Assembly: GCA_012032855.1 (NCBI GenBank)
Contig: JAAUQA010000285.1
Location: 1-5,191, forward strand
Reading direction: 5' to 3'
From: Candidatus Competibacteraceae bacterium
Lineage (GTDB): Bacteria; Pseudomonadota; Gammaproteobacteria; Competibacterales; Competibacteraceae
DNA length: 5,191 nt
Shown: piece by piece, positions 1 to 5,191 of the stretch
How the letters are laid out: the number at the start of each line of letters is the position of its first letter
How positions within the stretch are numbered: position 1 is the stretch's first letter
Position numbers and translations under genes: made by a program
Notes under the pieces: generated by a model
What the model saw: the letters and a program-made list of their open reading frames with translations, nothing else
What the model was told of the DNA's origin: nothing
The model's database searches: none

Positions 1-104
1 ATCGCGGCTTCGGCGCGCTGGGCCGGCGTCCCGGGCGCACCGGCGGCGATCGTCGATACCAGCAGCACCCATGCGCACACCAGCGCCGCAATCGAGCTCC
101 GCAC
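1..104 (-). CDS. N-terminus of a secreted protein (partial)
   Basis: This is the first 34 codons of a minus-strand gene that leaves the window at base 1. It would start at a GTG whose frame has TAG and TGA stops four and five codons upstream, so this GTG is the only reasonable start. The translation begins MRSSIAALVCAWVLLVS, with a positive n-region, a hydrophobic core of about 16 residues and a small-residue stretch (TIAAGAP) suiting signal peptidase I, for example after AGA. This supports export to the periplasm or beyond. A weak AGG lies 8 bases before the GTG. The mature part visible is too short to name a family. The segment is about 71% GC, richer than the operon next to it, and any very GC-rich stretch can stay open by chance, so confidence is moderate to low. 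Confidence 0.4.
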   Translation of the reverse strand, partial: MRSSIAALVCAWVLLVSTIAAGAPGTPAQRAEAA

Positions 105-153
105 GGCACGAACCTATCAGAAGGCTTCGAGAGAGGACCAGAACGTGCGCGCC

Positions 154-193
154 CGACCGAGCCGACCGAGCCGACCGAGCCAACCGCACCGAC
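154..193. repeat. 9-bp tandem repeat (cgaccgagc)
   Basis: Three perfect copies of cgaccgagc occupy 154-162, 163-171 and 172-180, followed by a degenerate fourth copy (caaccgcac) and a partial fifth (cgac). The array lies where recognisable similarity of the glycosidase remnant stops; in that frame it reads as Ala-Arg-Ser repeats. It could be a slippage array, or it could mark a recombination or assembly junction. Confidence 0.7.
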
Positions 194-500
194 TGCCGGA
201 TGCTACCCTGCATGTGCGACCCATCAAGAAAACGGATGTGCTGCGCCCAAGGAAGCCCGACGAGTAGCCGGAGTCCAGCCTTGGCTGTTAGATCAATGAA
301 CCACGGCGGAGGCGATGGTAGAGTCGTAGGGTATTGGCTCCGAGTTCACGTATCAGATCAAGGTCGGATGCGGCAGCCGCCTTCTCGGGTAGGAACTCGC
401 CAGCCCCATTTGCGCGGAAGGGACCATACGAGACGCCACGCAACCAGAACCTGAGGTCTCCCTCACTGAAGAACATGCCATCACGCCGGATTCGTTCCAT
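181..500 (-). pseudogene. Truncated, frameshifted glycosidase-like TIM-barrel protein
   Basis: Translation from the ATG at 500 gives MERIRRDGMFFSEGDLRF, then RGVSYGPFRANGAGEF and LDLIRELGANTLRLYH. These resemble, from memory, the N-terminal barrel of bacterial glycoside hydrolases that are often fused to or encoded beside family 2 glycosyltransferases (beta-glucan type). The frame then hits TAA at 290-288 after 70 residues. Shifting frame at the short C run (minus-strand CC at 312-311) restores the expected continuation PPPWFIDLTAKAGLRLLVG, then LPWAQHIRFLDGSH and SIRQSVRLA. One missing C is therefore the simplest explanation. Similarity fades at about 181, where 9-bp repeats and GC-rich DNA begin, leaving only about 105 residues of a domain normally near 300, with no catalytic acid residues visible. 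The gene starts 26 bases after the TPR lipoprotein stop, so it was probably the last operon gene in view. The exact activity cannot be told. Confidence 0.65.
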
Positions 501-526
501 TATGCTTTGCGGGTTCCCGAGCGATC

Positions 527-1378
527 TCAGTCGCGTTCTTCGACGATAAGTTCGTCGAGTTGCGCCAGCGCTGCCTCATCGCCAAGGAATTCGTAGCCGC
601 GCCGCGCCTGCTTAAAGTGACGTTGTGCCGCATCGGGTTGGTTGAGTGCGTTCAGCAAGCGCCCCAGTTCCTCATGAGTACGTGCGATTCCTTCAGGGTC
701 GTCGAGCGCTCTAAACACCGAAAGTGCGGAGCGAAGCGGCTCTTCGGCGAGTTCCAGTGACCCGAAAAATAGCTGTGCACGTCCTAAATGCAGCTGGGCA
801 GCGGCTACGGTGCGAGGCTCCCCTTGATTCAACGCTCGTTCAGTAGCCAAAGTCAGTAGCTCGATGATGCGCTTTTGGTCATTGGCATAGCCACGAACCA
901 GCAGATAGACCGCAAGATCGATTTGCAGTGACGCATGTAACGCCGCTGAGTCGGAGGCCAGTCCGAGAGCTTGTTCGGATTGCTGGATTGCATGGTCTAT
1001 ATCTCCCCTGCCGCTGGAGCAACGCGCTAGACCTGCGAAGGCGCGCGCCTGGCCGACCGTATTTTGTTCGCGGCGATCGATGATAAGCGCGCGCTCGAAA
1101 CCGGTGGTCGCGGCGTCGAGATCTCCGGCACGTCGAAACGCTTCGGCTTGGTTGCGGAGCGCGGCTGCTTGTGCTGTGGGATCGTCAATGGCCCCGTAAA
1201 TCTGTGCCGCTTGGCCGAAGGCGCGTTCTGCCGCTGCGAAGTGACGGCCCGCGAGGTGCTTGCCCCCCGCTTCAGCGGCTGCCAGCGCTTGGGATCGCAA
1301 TTGACTGGTCGGCGGTGGCGAGGCAGCACAGGCGAACAGTAAGGCAGCGACGCAGGCTAACAGGACGCTTCGCATCAT
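527..1378 (-). CDS. TPR-repeat lipoprotein
   Basis: This encodes 283 residues. The N-terminus (MMRSVLLACVAALLFACAAS) is a lipoprotein signal peptide with lipobox L14-F15-A16-C17, so Cys17 is the predicted lipidated residue; Phe at position 15 is less usual. The mature protein is almost entirely helical TPR-like repeats, approximately at residues 29-62, 69-102, 109-142, 190-223 and 230-263. Typical spacing of Ala, Gly, Tyr and Phe is seen, for example in HFAAAERAFGQAAQIYG and EGIARTHEELGRLLNA. Such repeats bind protein partners. The start ATG overlaps the stop of the MCE gene as ATGA, implying translational coupling; the second, adjacent ATG is an alternative start. In Mce/Pqi/Let-type systems the lipoprotein partner is usually a PqiC-like auxiliary protein, so a TPR protein here may be a scaffold or outer-membrane contact. 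That role is inferred from position only. Confidence 0.88.
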   Translation of the reverse strand: MMRSVLLACVAALLFACAASPPPTSQLRSQALAAAEAGGKHLAGRHFAAAERAFGQAAQIYGAIDDPTAQAAALRNQAEAFRRAGDLDAATTGFERALIIDRREQNTVGQARAFAGLARCSSGRGDIDHAIQQSEQALGLASDSAALHASLQIDLAVYLLVRGYANDQKRIIELLTLATERALNQGEPRTVAAAQLHLGRAQLFFGSLELAEEPLRSALSVFRALDDPEGIARTHEELGRLLNALNQPDAAQRHFKQARRGYEFLGDEAALAQLDELIVEERD

Positions 1379-2442
1379 GGCTGGGCTTTCCTGGGAGGTG
1401 CCAGCAGCGGCGCATCAATTGCCTCCGGGACCCCGGGTGTCGGCGCATCGAAAGCACCACGGATCAGCCAGATTCGTTTCAAGCCCTTCACCAGGTCGTC
1501 GGTTTCAATCACCAGGCTTGAGATTTCGTCGAGGATGTGGTCGTTCGATTCGACTTGCTTGCGCAGGCTTCCGGTCATAGCAGCAACGTTCGAAAGGCTC
1601 TTGTTAAGCGTCTTTAAGTTGCCTTTGAGGGTGGTGAGCGTGGCATTCATTTCCTCACGCAGTTCCGGGGGTAACAACCATTCACCTAGCGAACCGTCGG
1701 GATCGCGCAGTTGCATTGAGATCTGTTCAATATTTGCAAGGATCGGACGGGTATCCGCCGCAATGGCATCCGCGTTTTTCAACAGTGAGTCGGCGCTCGC
1801 AAGTAGCTTCTCCACTTGAGTAAGGACTGCTGGTAGCTGTGTCTCCACCCGATCCAGAATCGCTGGAATCTGCCTTTCCAGACCGTCGAGGAGCGTTTCG
1901 GCGCGTTGAACTATGGTCGGCTCCTCAAGTGGCTCTAAGAACACGCCCTTTGGGAAATCATTAAGTGCGACGATCTCATCCTCCACGAGAATGTCTTGTA
2001 CGCGCCCTTCTATCTCGTAGACTGTTGGCTTCCCTTCGACACCCTTAGTGACTTGTAGGAGGCGGCCTCCAAGCAGGTCACCGGGAATGATCCGTACCTT
2101 CGAGTCTGTCCAGATGTACCCATAGTAGGGCTGGCGCACTTCGAACGCGACGTAGACATTGTAGTAATGGCCTGGCGGCTGCGCCTCAATCTGGGTAATC
2201 TCGCCGACGCTGAAGCCCATCAAAAGAACCGGATCACCCACTCTCAACCCATCGGCACTTTCTACGAACGTGAAGTAGGGTGAGCTAGGAACAAACCAGC
2301 CTCGGCGTTCGGCTGTGTGATAGAAGTAGTAGAAAAAGCCCATCAGCATCAGCATTCCCGCAACCGCCACGAATAGGCCGACCAATCGCTCCGTCCGGAA
2401 CAGGCGTGTACGTAGCTGAGGGGTGAGGTCGCCCAGCGGCAC
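1375..2442 (-). CDS. MlaD/MCE-domain membrane-anchored lipid transporter subunit
   Basis: This encodes 355 residues from a GTG start at 2442. Order of parts: a short cytoplasmic N-terminus, one membrane helix at about residues 20-41 (LVGLFVAVAGMLMLMGFFYY), an MCE domain at about 55-133 (SPYFTFVESADGLRVGDPVL, then VRIIPGDLLGGRLLQVTKG), a long helical region at about 178-325 with regularly spaced Leu and Val, a conserved-looking segment LKRIWLIRGAFDAP and a Pro/Ala-rich tail. MCE proteins are the periplasmic, substrate-binding part of inner-membrane lipid ABC transporters and form hexameric rings, the helices making a tunnel or needle. An in-frame ATG lies upstream at 2577, but that start would overlap the ATPase gene by 130 bases. 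The GTG lies 5 bases after the ATPase stop, with GGAG 10 bases ahead of it, so it is preferred. It overlaps the TPR lipoprotein gene by 4 bases. Confidence 0.92.
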   Translation of the reverse strand: MPLGDLTPQLRTRLFRTERLVGLFVAVAGMLMLMGFFYYFYHTAERRGWFVPSSPYFTFVESADGLRVGDPVLLMGFSVGEITQIEAQPPGHYYNVYVAFEVRQPYYGYIWTDSKVRIIPGDLLGGRLLQVTKGVEGKPTVYEIEGRVQDILVEDEIVALNDFPKGVFLEPLEEPTIVQRAETLLDGLERQIPAILDRVETQLPAVLTQVEKLLASADSLLKNADAIAADTRPILANIEQISMQLRDPDGSLGEWLLPPELREEMNATLTTLKGNLKTLNKSLSNVAAMTGSLRKQVESNDHILDEISSLVIETDDLVKGLKRIWLIRGAFDAPTPGVPEAIDAPLLAPPRKAQP

Positions 2443-2447
2443 CGTGG

Positions 2448-3199
2448 TCAGACTCCGGCGCCTGACCGAGACCCGGTCATGGCTCGGGCTTCGGTTGCAG
2501 AGCGGGGTTGGAAGAACCCGTCGTTGAGTACGGCAAAGCGATTCGCCCAGTCGAGCCAAGCGGAAAAGTTGAAACAACTGGTGACAATGCTCACCGGACC
2601 GCCCTGTCGCGCCTCACGCTGCGAGAGATCATGTAACAACCCGAGCCACCATTGTACATCCTCCGGCGGCAGCCCGACGAGCGGTGCGTCCAGAAAAAGC
2701 ACTGCGACCGGCTGGGTCAGCGCACGGGCGAGCGCGACTCGGCGACGCATGGCCATAGTCAGTCGTGCCGGGGCCAGGTTGGCGGTCGTCTCAAGCTTGA
2801 CCCATGCCAACAACTCCAAAGCACGCTCCCGGGCGGTGAATTGATCGCACTCGGTATGGTATTGCAACGGCATTATCAGATTGTCGAGGATGCTCATATG
2901 GCTGAAAAGGCGGCCACCTTCGTCGAACACGAACCGATCCGACGATTTAGCTTGAGCCTTTCGACCTCATTGCTTTGCCAGTAATCCTGCCCGAACGCCC
3001 TCAGCATCCCGGCGGCAGGTGCTATCAGTCCGGCCCCAGTATAGAACAACGAGGTCTTACCGCTGCCCCGTGTCCCGCCCACCGTCCACCGTTCCCCCGG
3101 CGTGATGGCCCAATCGACCGAATGAAGGACAGCTGAGCTTGGCCGGGTCTCATGGGCTACCTCAACGCCTGCCAACTCGATATGCGCAGATTCAGTCAA
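2448..3199 (-). pseudogene. MlaF-like ABC transporter ATPase, one frameshift, degenerate motifs
   Basis: The protein is split into two frames, 3199-2894 and 2930-2448. Adding one T to the minus-strand TT at 2933-2932 changes ...RRIGSCS to RRIGFVFDEGGRLFSHMS and gives a continuous 250-residue ATPase, a normal length. Numbering on this repaired protein: Walker A is G42-TRGSGKT-49. The Q-loop position has Asp93 (FVFDEG) rather than Gln. The signature region reads ARLTMAMRRRVALARAL instead of LSGG-type. Walker B is VLFLD with D171 followed by Ala172 where the catalytic Glu is expected. The H-loop region reads VTSCFNF without His. As an MlaF-type subunit it would power the permease from the cytoplasm. 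The start is a TTG overlapping the permease stop (TTGA), with no better ATG nearby. The break may be a sequencing error, because the downstream half is well conserved in sense; a real null mutation cannot be excluded. Confidence 0.82.
2453..2456 (-). promoter_or_regulatory. Ribosome binding site for the MCE gene
   Basis: Minus-strand GGAG lies 10 bases before the GTG at 2442, inside the last codons of the ATPase gene. It supports the GTG start over the in-frame ATG at 2577. Confidence 0.5.
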
Positions 3200-4011
3200 A
3201 CGAAGATATACCCGACCAGGAAGATGGCATCAAGAATAACGCAAGTTGTCAGGCCTTGGACGACCGTGCGCGCTGTTACTTCGGCGACGTGATCAATATC
3301 GAGTGGGCGCGCTAAGCCCTGGTAGCAGGTGACGACGGCGATGACCGTTCCGAAGGCGAACGTTTTCAGCCCGAGCAGTGCGAAATCCTGCCACAACAGC
3401 ACATCGCTAAGCTGAGTGACATAGTCGCCGGGTTTGAGGACGACGCCTTGCAGGAAGCCAAACAGGAAGCCGCACAGCAGCGCTGTTAAGATCAGATAAA
3501 CGGTGAGGCAGAAAACTGCAACCGCTAAACCGATCATCCGCGGTATCACCAGATAATGGATCGGGTCGATCCCTAGCGACTCAAGTGCCAGCACCTCACC
3601 GAGTGCGCGCAACGTGCCGAGTTCAACGACGTTAGCCGTCCCGGCGCGTGCGAGCACCAGGATCGCAGTGAGCAACGGCGCCAGTTCACGAACGACCACC
3701 GTAACCATGATTAGACCCGCATACTGTTGGGCGCCTAAGCGCGTGAGCAGCACCGTCATCTGAGCGATGACCAGCAGACCGAGGGCCGCGCCGATCAGGG
3801 TGACCATTGGCAGCAGGCGTACTCCAGCTTGGTATATTTGCGCGCGAATCAGGGGCTGCATGACCCGCCGTGGCGAATCCCACCGCCGCAGCATGACACT
3901 CAGCGAGATTACCGCGAAGGCGCTAAGGGCGCGGGCCAGTGAGACGAACTCTATTGTGCGTCGCCCGATGCGGTCAAGAAGGTTTTCTGAGGGCTGTTCC
4001 AATTGGATCAT
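3196..4011 (-). CDS. MlaE-type lipid ABC transporter permease
   Basis: This encodes 271 residues, the usual size for MlaE/YrbE permeases. An N-terminal amphipathic region (about 20-60) is followed by several membrane helices, approximately at 68-90, 97-120, 155-188, 208-230 and 246-270. The family signature is clear at residues 108-158: RELAPLLTAILVLARAGTAN, then ELGTLRALGEVLALESLGID and YLVIPR, matching the family's REL/GP..TALL.AGR.GSA..AELG.M...EQ..AL...G.DP...L..PR pattern. The protein sits in the inner membrane as a dimer, bound by the ATPase in the cytoplasm and the MCE hexamer in the periplasm, and moves phospholipid or another hydrophobic substrate. The ATG start is 22 bases after the thioesterase stop and has no strong Shine-Dalgarno, suggesting reinitiation. 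The stop overlaps the ATPase start by 4 bases. The substrate and direction of transport cannot be read from sequence. Confidence 0.93.
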   Translation of the reverse strand: MIQLEQPSENLLDRIGRRTIEFVSLARALSAFAVISLSVMLRRWDSPRRVMQPLIRAQIYQAGVRLLPMVTLIGAALGLLVIAQMTVLLTRLGAQQYAGLIMVTVVVRELAPLLTAILVLARAGTANVVELGTLRALGEVLALESLGIDPIHYLVIPRMIGLAVAVFCLTVYLILTALLCGFLFGFLQGVVLKPGDYVTQLSDVLLWQDFALLGLKTFAFGTVIAVVTCYQGLARPLDIDHVAEVTARTVVQGLTTCVILDAIFLVGYIFV

Positions 4012-4033
4012 CGTAACTATTTTTCTGTGATCA

Positions 4034-4465
4034 TTACGACGGCGAGTAAGGCATCACGATAAAGCTGCCACTACCAAAGCCGATCTGCACGCCTTGCGGG
4101 TTATACAACTCACAAGTGCAATGCCACACGGAACGGCTACGACTGAGGACTCGACCCACGCCTCGCAGGCGATCACCGGATAGTGGGCGTAACCAGCGAA
4201 AATCCATCTGACTGGTAACCACCCGCATTGAATGGTCCAATCGGGTGCGGCAAGCGCCACCCATTGCGGCATCAGCAATTAACGTCCACATCCCTCCATG
4301 CAACACGCCATCTTTATTCAAAAGCTGGGGAGTAATGACCAGCGTAATTTCCAGCCAACCTTTACCACCGGTCGTGATCGAAAAACCGAGATGCTCATAA
4401 ATGGGGCCCGCCATAGCACGGGGATACGCTAACCAATCGTGGTCGTTGGGTTGAACTAGTGACAT
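4034..4465 (-). CDS. PaaI-type hotdog-fold thioesterase
   Basis: This encodes 143 residues, typical for a single-hotdog thioesterase. The PaaI-family core is visible at residues 50-71: N50, then GVLHGGMWTLIADAAMGGA with H56, G57, G58 and Asp65. Asp65 occupies the position of the family's catalytic acidic residue on the central helix. The following segment (MRVVTSQMDFRWLRPLSGDR, then LRGVGRVLSRSRSVWHCTCE) fits the usual strand pattern. These enzymes hydrolyse acyl-CoA or aryl-CoA thioesters in the cytoplasm, usually as tetramers. The substrate is unknown. It is the first gene of the lipid transporter operon, 22 bases ahead of the permease, suggesting a link to acyl-chain supply or disposal; that link is inference from position. 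The ATG at 4465 is preceded by AAAAGGG with a 5-base spacer, which supports this start. Confidence 0.88.
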   Translation of the reverse strand: MSLVQPNDHDWLAYPRAMAGPIYEHLGFSITTGGKGWLEITLVITPQLLNKDGVLHGGMWTLIADAAMGGACRTRLDHSMRVVTSQMDFRWLRPLSGDRLRGVGRVLSRSRSVWHCTCELYNPQGVQIGFGSGSFIVMPYSPS

Positions 4466-4470
4466 GGATA

Positions 4471-4477
4471 CCCTTTT
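4471..4477 (-). promoter_or_regulatory. Ribosome binding site for the thioesterase gene
   Basis: Minus-strand AAAAGGG ends 5 bases before the ATG at 4465. It is the clearest Shine-Dalgarno of the operon, fitting its role as the first gene. Confidence 0.65.
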
Positions 4478-4538
4478 GTTATTTCCCGGCTGAGCGCATT
4501 GGCTGATGCGGGTCAGTATTCCGGCAAGCTAGACTGTG

Positions 4539-4566
4539 ATGATATGGGTTGCCCCGCACGATCCAA
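4539..4566 (-). promoter_or_regulatory. Candidate sigma-70 promoter of the transporter operon
   Basis: On the minus strand TTGGAT (4566-4561) and TATCAT (4544-4539) are separated by 16 bases. The -10 matches consensus at five of six positions and the -35 at three of six. It would give an untranslated leader of roughly 65-70 bases before the thioesterase ATG. It lies in the 132-base divergent gap (4466-4597) between the thioesterase and the LysE-family gene. No convincing promoter was found for the plus-strand gene and no clear operator repeat was seen. Matches of this strength occur by chance. Confidence 0.35.
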
Positions 4567-4586
4567 CACCAATCACCGCACACATT

Positions 4587-4592
4587 GAGGAG
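4587..4592 (+). promoter_or_regulatory. Ribosome binding site for the LysE-family gene
   Basis: GAGGAG lies 5 bases before the ATG at 4598. It is a strong Shine-Dalgarno and fixes this start over the in-frame alternative further upstream. Confidence 0.75.
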
Positions 4593-4597
4593 ACGCT

Positions 4598-5054
4598 ATG
4601 GCACTCAGCACTTGGCTGGCTTTTACTGTTGCCGCCGCAATTATTCTGATCATTCCCGGTCCGACCATCGTTATGGTGGTTGCTCAGTCATTAAGCCAAG
4701 GTCGGCGTGCGGCAGCGCCTTTTGGTGCTAGGCGTGGTGTTGGGCGATTTTACCGCAATGACCGGTTCCTTGCTGGGGTTGGGCGCGGTTCTGGCCACCT
4801 CGGCGTTGTTGTTTGCTGCGTTGAAATGGATTGGCGCAGGCTATCTGATCTATCTCGGCATCAAAACCTGGACCGCCCGGGTGTCTCCGGAGATCGGTGC
4901 TCAGCGAGAAAACACACCGTCCAGGTCCTTGTTTTTCAGCGCCTATGTGGTAACCGCGCTGAACCCCAAGAGCATTATGTTTTTCATCGCTTTTCTGCCA
5001 CAATTCATTGATCCGCACTACGCTGTTTTTCCCCAGCTAATGATGAAAGAGTAG
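4598..5054 (+). pseudogene. LysE/RhtB-family amino-acid exporter, frameshifted and 3'-truncated
   Basis: The N-terminus MALSTWLAFTVAAAIILIIP with GPTIVMVVAQSLSQGRRAA is a classic LysE/RhtB first helix with PGPT at 20-23. The frame is lost at TTTT (4720-4723). Removing one T restores PLVLGVVLGDFTAMTGSLLG, then WIGAGYLIYLGIKTWTA and LNPKSIMFFIAFLPQF (NPK at 122-124), all typical of the family. The repaired reading ends at TAG 5054 after 151 residues, whereas the family has about 205-210. After FPQL the next residues are only MMKE and stop, and DNA composition drops to about 36% GC, so the last two or so membrane helices are missing. Members export amino acids or homoserine lactones through the inner membrane. 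It is transcribed divergently from the lipid transporter operon, and no regulator gene is adjacent in the window. As it stands the product should be non-functional. Confidence 0.85.
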
Positions 5055-5065
5055 AAATCCTTTTT

Positions 5066-5191
5066 CTAAGAAACTAAGCACATCTTTCCATCTTCAAAGT
5101 CATGAGGATTAGTCTCATCTTCAATTCTTCCCAATAGTACAGGGCTTATTTTGGCTTCTAATTCTCTGAACAACCAAAGACTTTCTCCCCT
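5066..5191 (-). CDS. C-terminus of an unrecognised protein in low-GC DNA (partial)
   Basis: One minus-strand frame is open from the window edge for 41 codons to TAG at 5068-5066. It reads RGESLWLFRELEAKISPVLL, then GRIEDETNPHDFEDGK and MCLVS; the other two minus frames contain early stops. The mix of charged and hydrophobic residues looks protein-like, but I do not recognise a family. The segment is about 36% GC, uses AGA/AGG for arginine and is quite unlike its neighbours, so it probably comes from a different source: a mobile element, a phage, another organism or a misjoined read. It could also be a chance opening in a short stretch. Confidence 0.35.
   Translation of the reverse strand, partial: RGESLWLFRELEAKISPVLLGRIEDETNPHDFEDGKMCLVS

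Noticed and set aside
154..193. Tandem repeats as a CRISPR array
   Set aside because: The units are only 9 bases and directly adjacent, with no spacers.
71..454. Plus-strand open frame of 127 codons
   Set aside because: It lies antisense to the signal-peptide start and the glycosidase remnant, its translation is rich in Arg, Thr and Pro with no recognisable domain, and it has no ribosome binding site.
1064..1521. Plus-strand open frames across the TPR and MCE genes
   Set aside because: They are antisense to well-supported genes and their translations show no domain or composition typical of proteins.
2443..2577. Upstream in-frame extension of the MCE gene to an ATG at 2577
   Set aside because: It would overlap the ATPase coding sequence by 130 bases, and the added residues (Arg/Ser-rich) do not resemble an MCE N-terminus. 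The GTG at 2442 has a Shine-Dalgarno and sits 5 bases after the ATPase stop.
4728..5018. Minus-strand open frame of 96 codons
   Set aside because: It is the antisense shadow of the LysE-family gene, whose plus-strand frames carry clear family motifs.
5102..5118. Inverted repeat ATGAG-7-CTCAT, possible terminator hairpin
   Set aside because: The stem is only 5 base pairs and AT-rich, there is no following T run, and it lies inside the open low-GC frame, so it is probably chance.

Overview
The window looks like a proteobacterial, probably gammaproteobacterial, chromosome fragment. This is inferred from Mla/Mce-type lipid transport genes, a lipobox lipoprotein, a PaaI-type thioesterase, a LysE/RhtB exporter and about 55% GC in the central block. 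No species can be named from the sequence alone. The two ends differ sharply from the centre by hand count: about 71% GC for bases 1-180, about 36% GC for bases 5041-5191, and 52-57% in sampled central stretches. A gene breaks off at each of these composition changes.

Layout. Bases 1-104 hold the start of a minus-strand gene encoding a signal peptide. Bases 181-500 hold a truncated, frameshifted piece of a glycosidase-like (TIM-barrel) gene. From 4465 down to 500 on the minus strand runs a tightly packed operon: a hotdog thioesterase (4465-4034), an MlaE-type permease (4011-3196), an MlaF-like ABC ATPase broken by one frameshift (3199-2448), an MlaD/MCE-domain membrane-anchored protein (2442-1375), a TPR lipoprotein (1378-527) and then the glycosidase remnant. 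Neighbours overlap by 4 bases or are separated by 5-26 bases, so co-transcription and translational coupling are likely. Divergent to this operon at 4598 is a LysE/RhtB-family exporter gene. It has one frameshift and is cut off near 5040, where low-GC DNA begins. That low-GC DNA is open on the minus strand for 41 codons (5191-5066).

How the genes work together. Permease, ATPase and MCE protein form the core of an inner-membrane lipid transporter. The TPR lipoprotein may sit at the outer membrane or on the periplasmic side as a partner, and the thioesterase suggests an acyl-CoA or acyl-lipid link. No MlaB (STAS), MlaC or MlaA gene is seen in the window. The most interesting points are the ATPase, which keeps Walker A but lacks recognisable Q-loop Gln, signature LSGG, Walker B catalytic Glu and H-loop His, and the unusual gene set. 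Three separate genes each carry a single-base frameshift in a short homopolymer, which makes sequencing error a serious explanation for the breaks.
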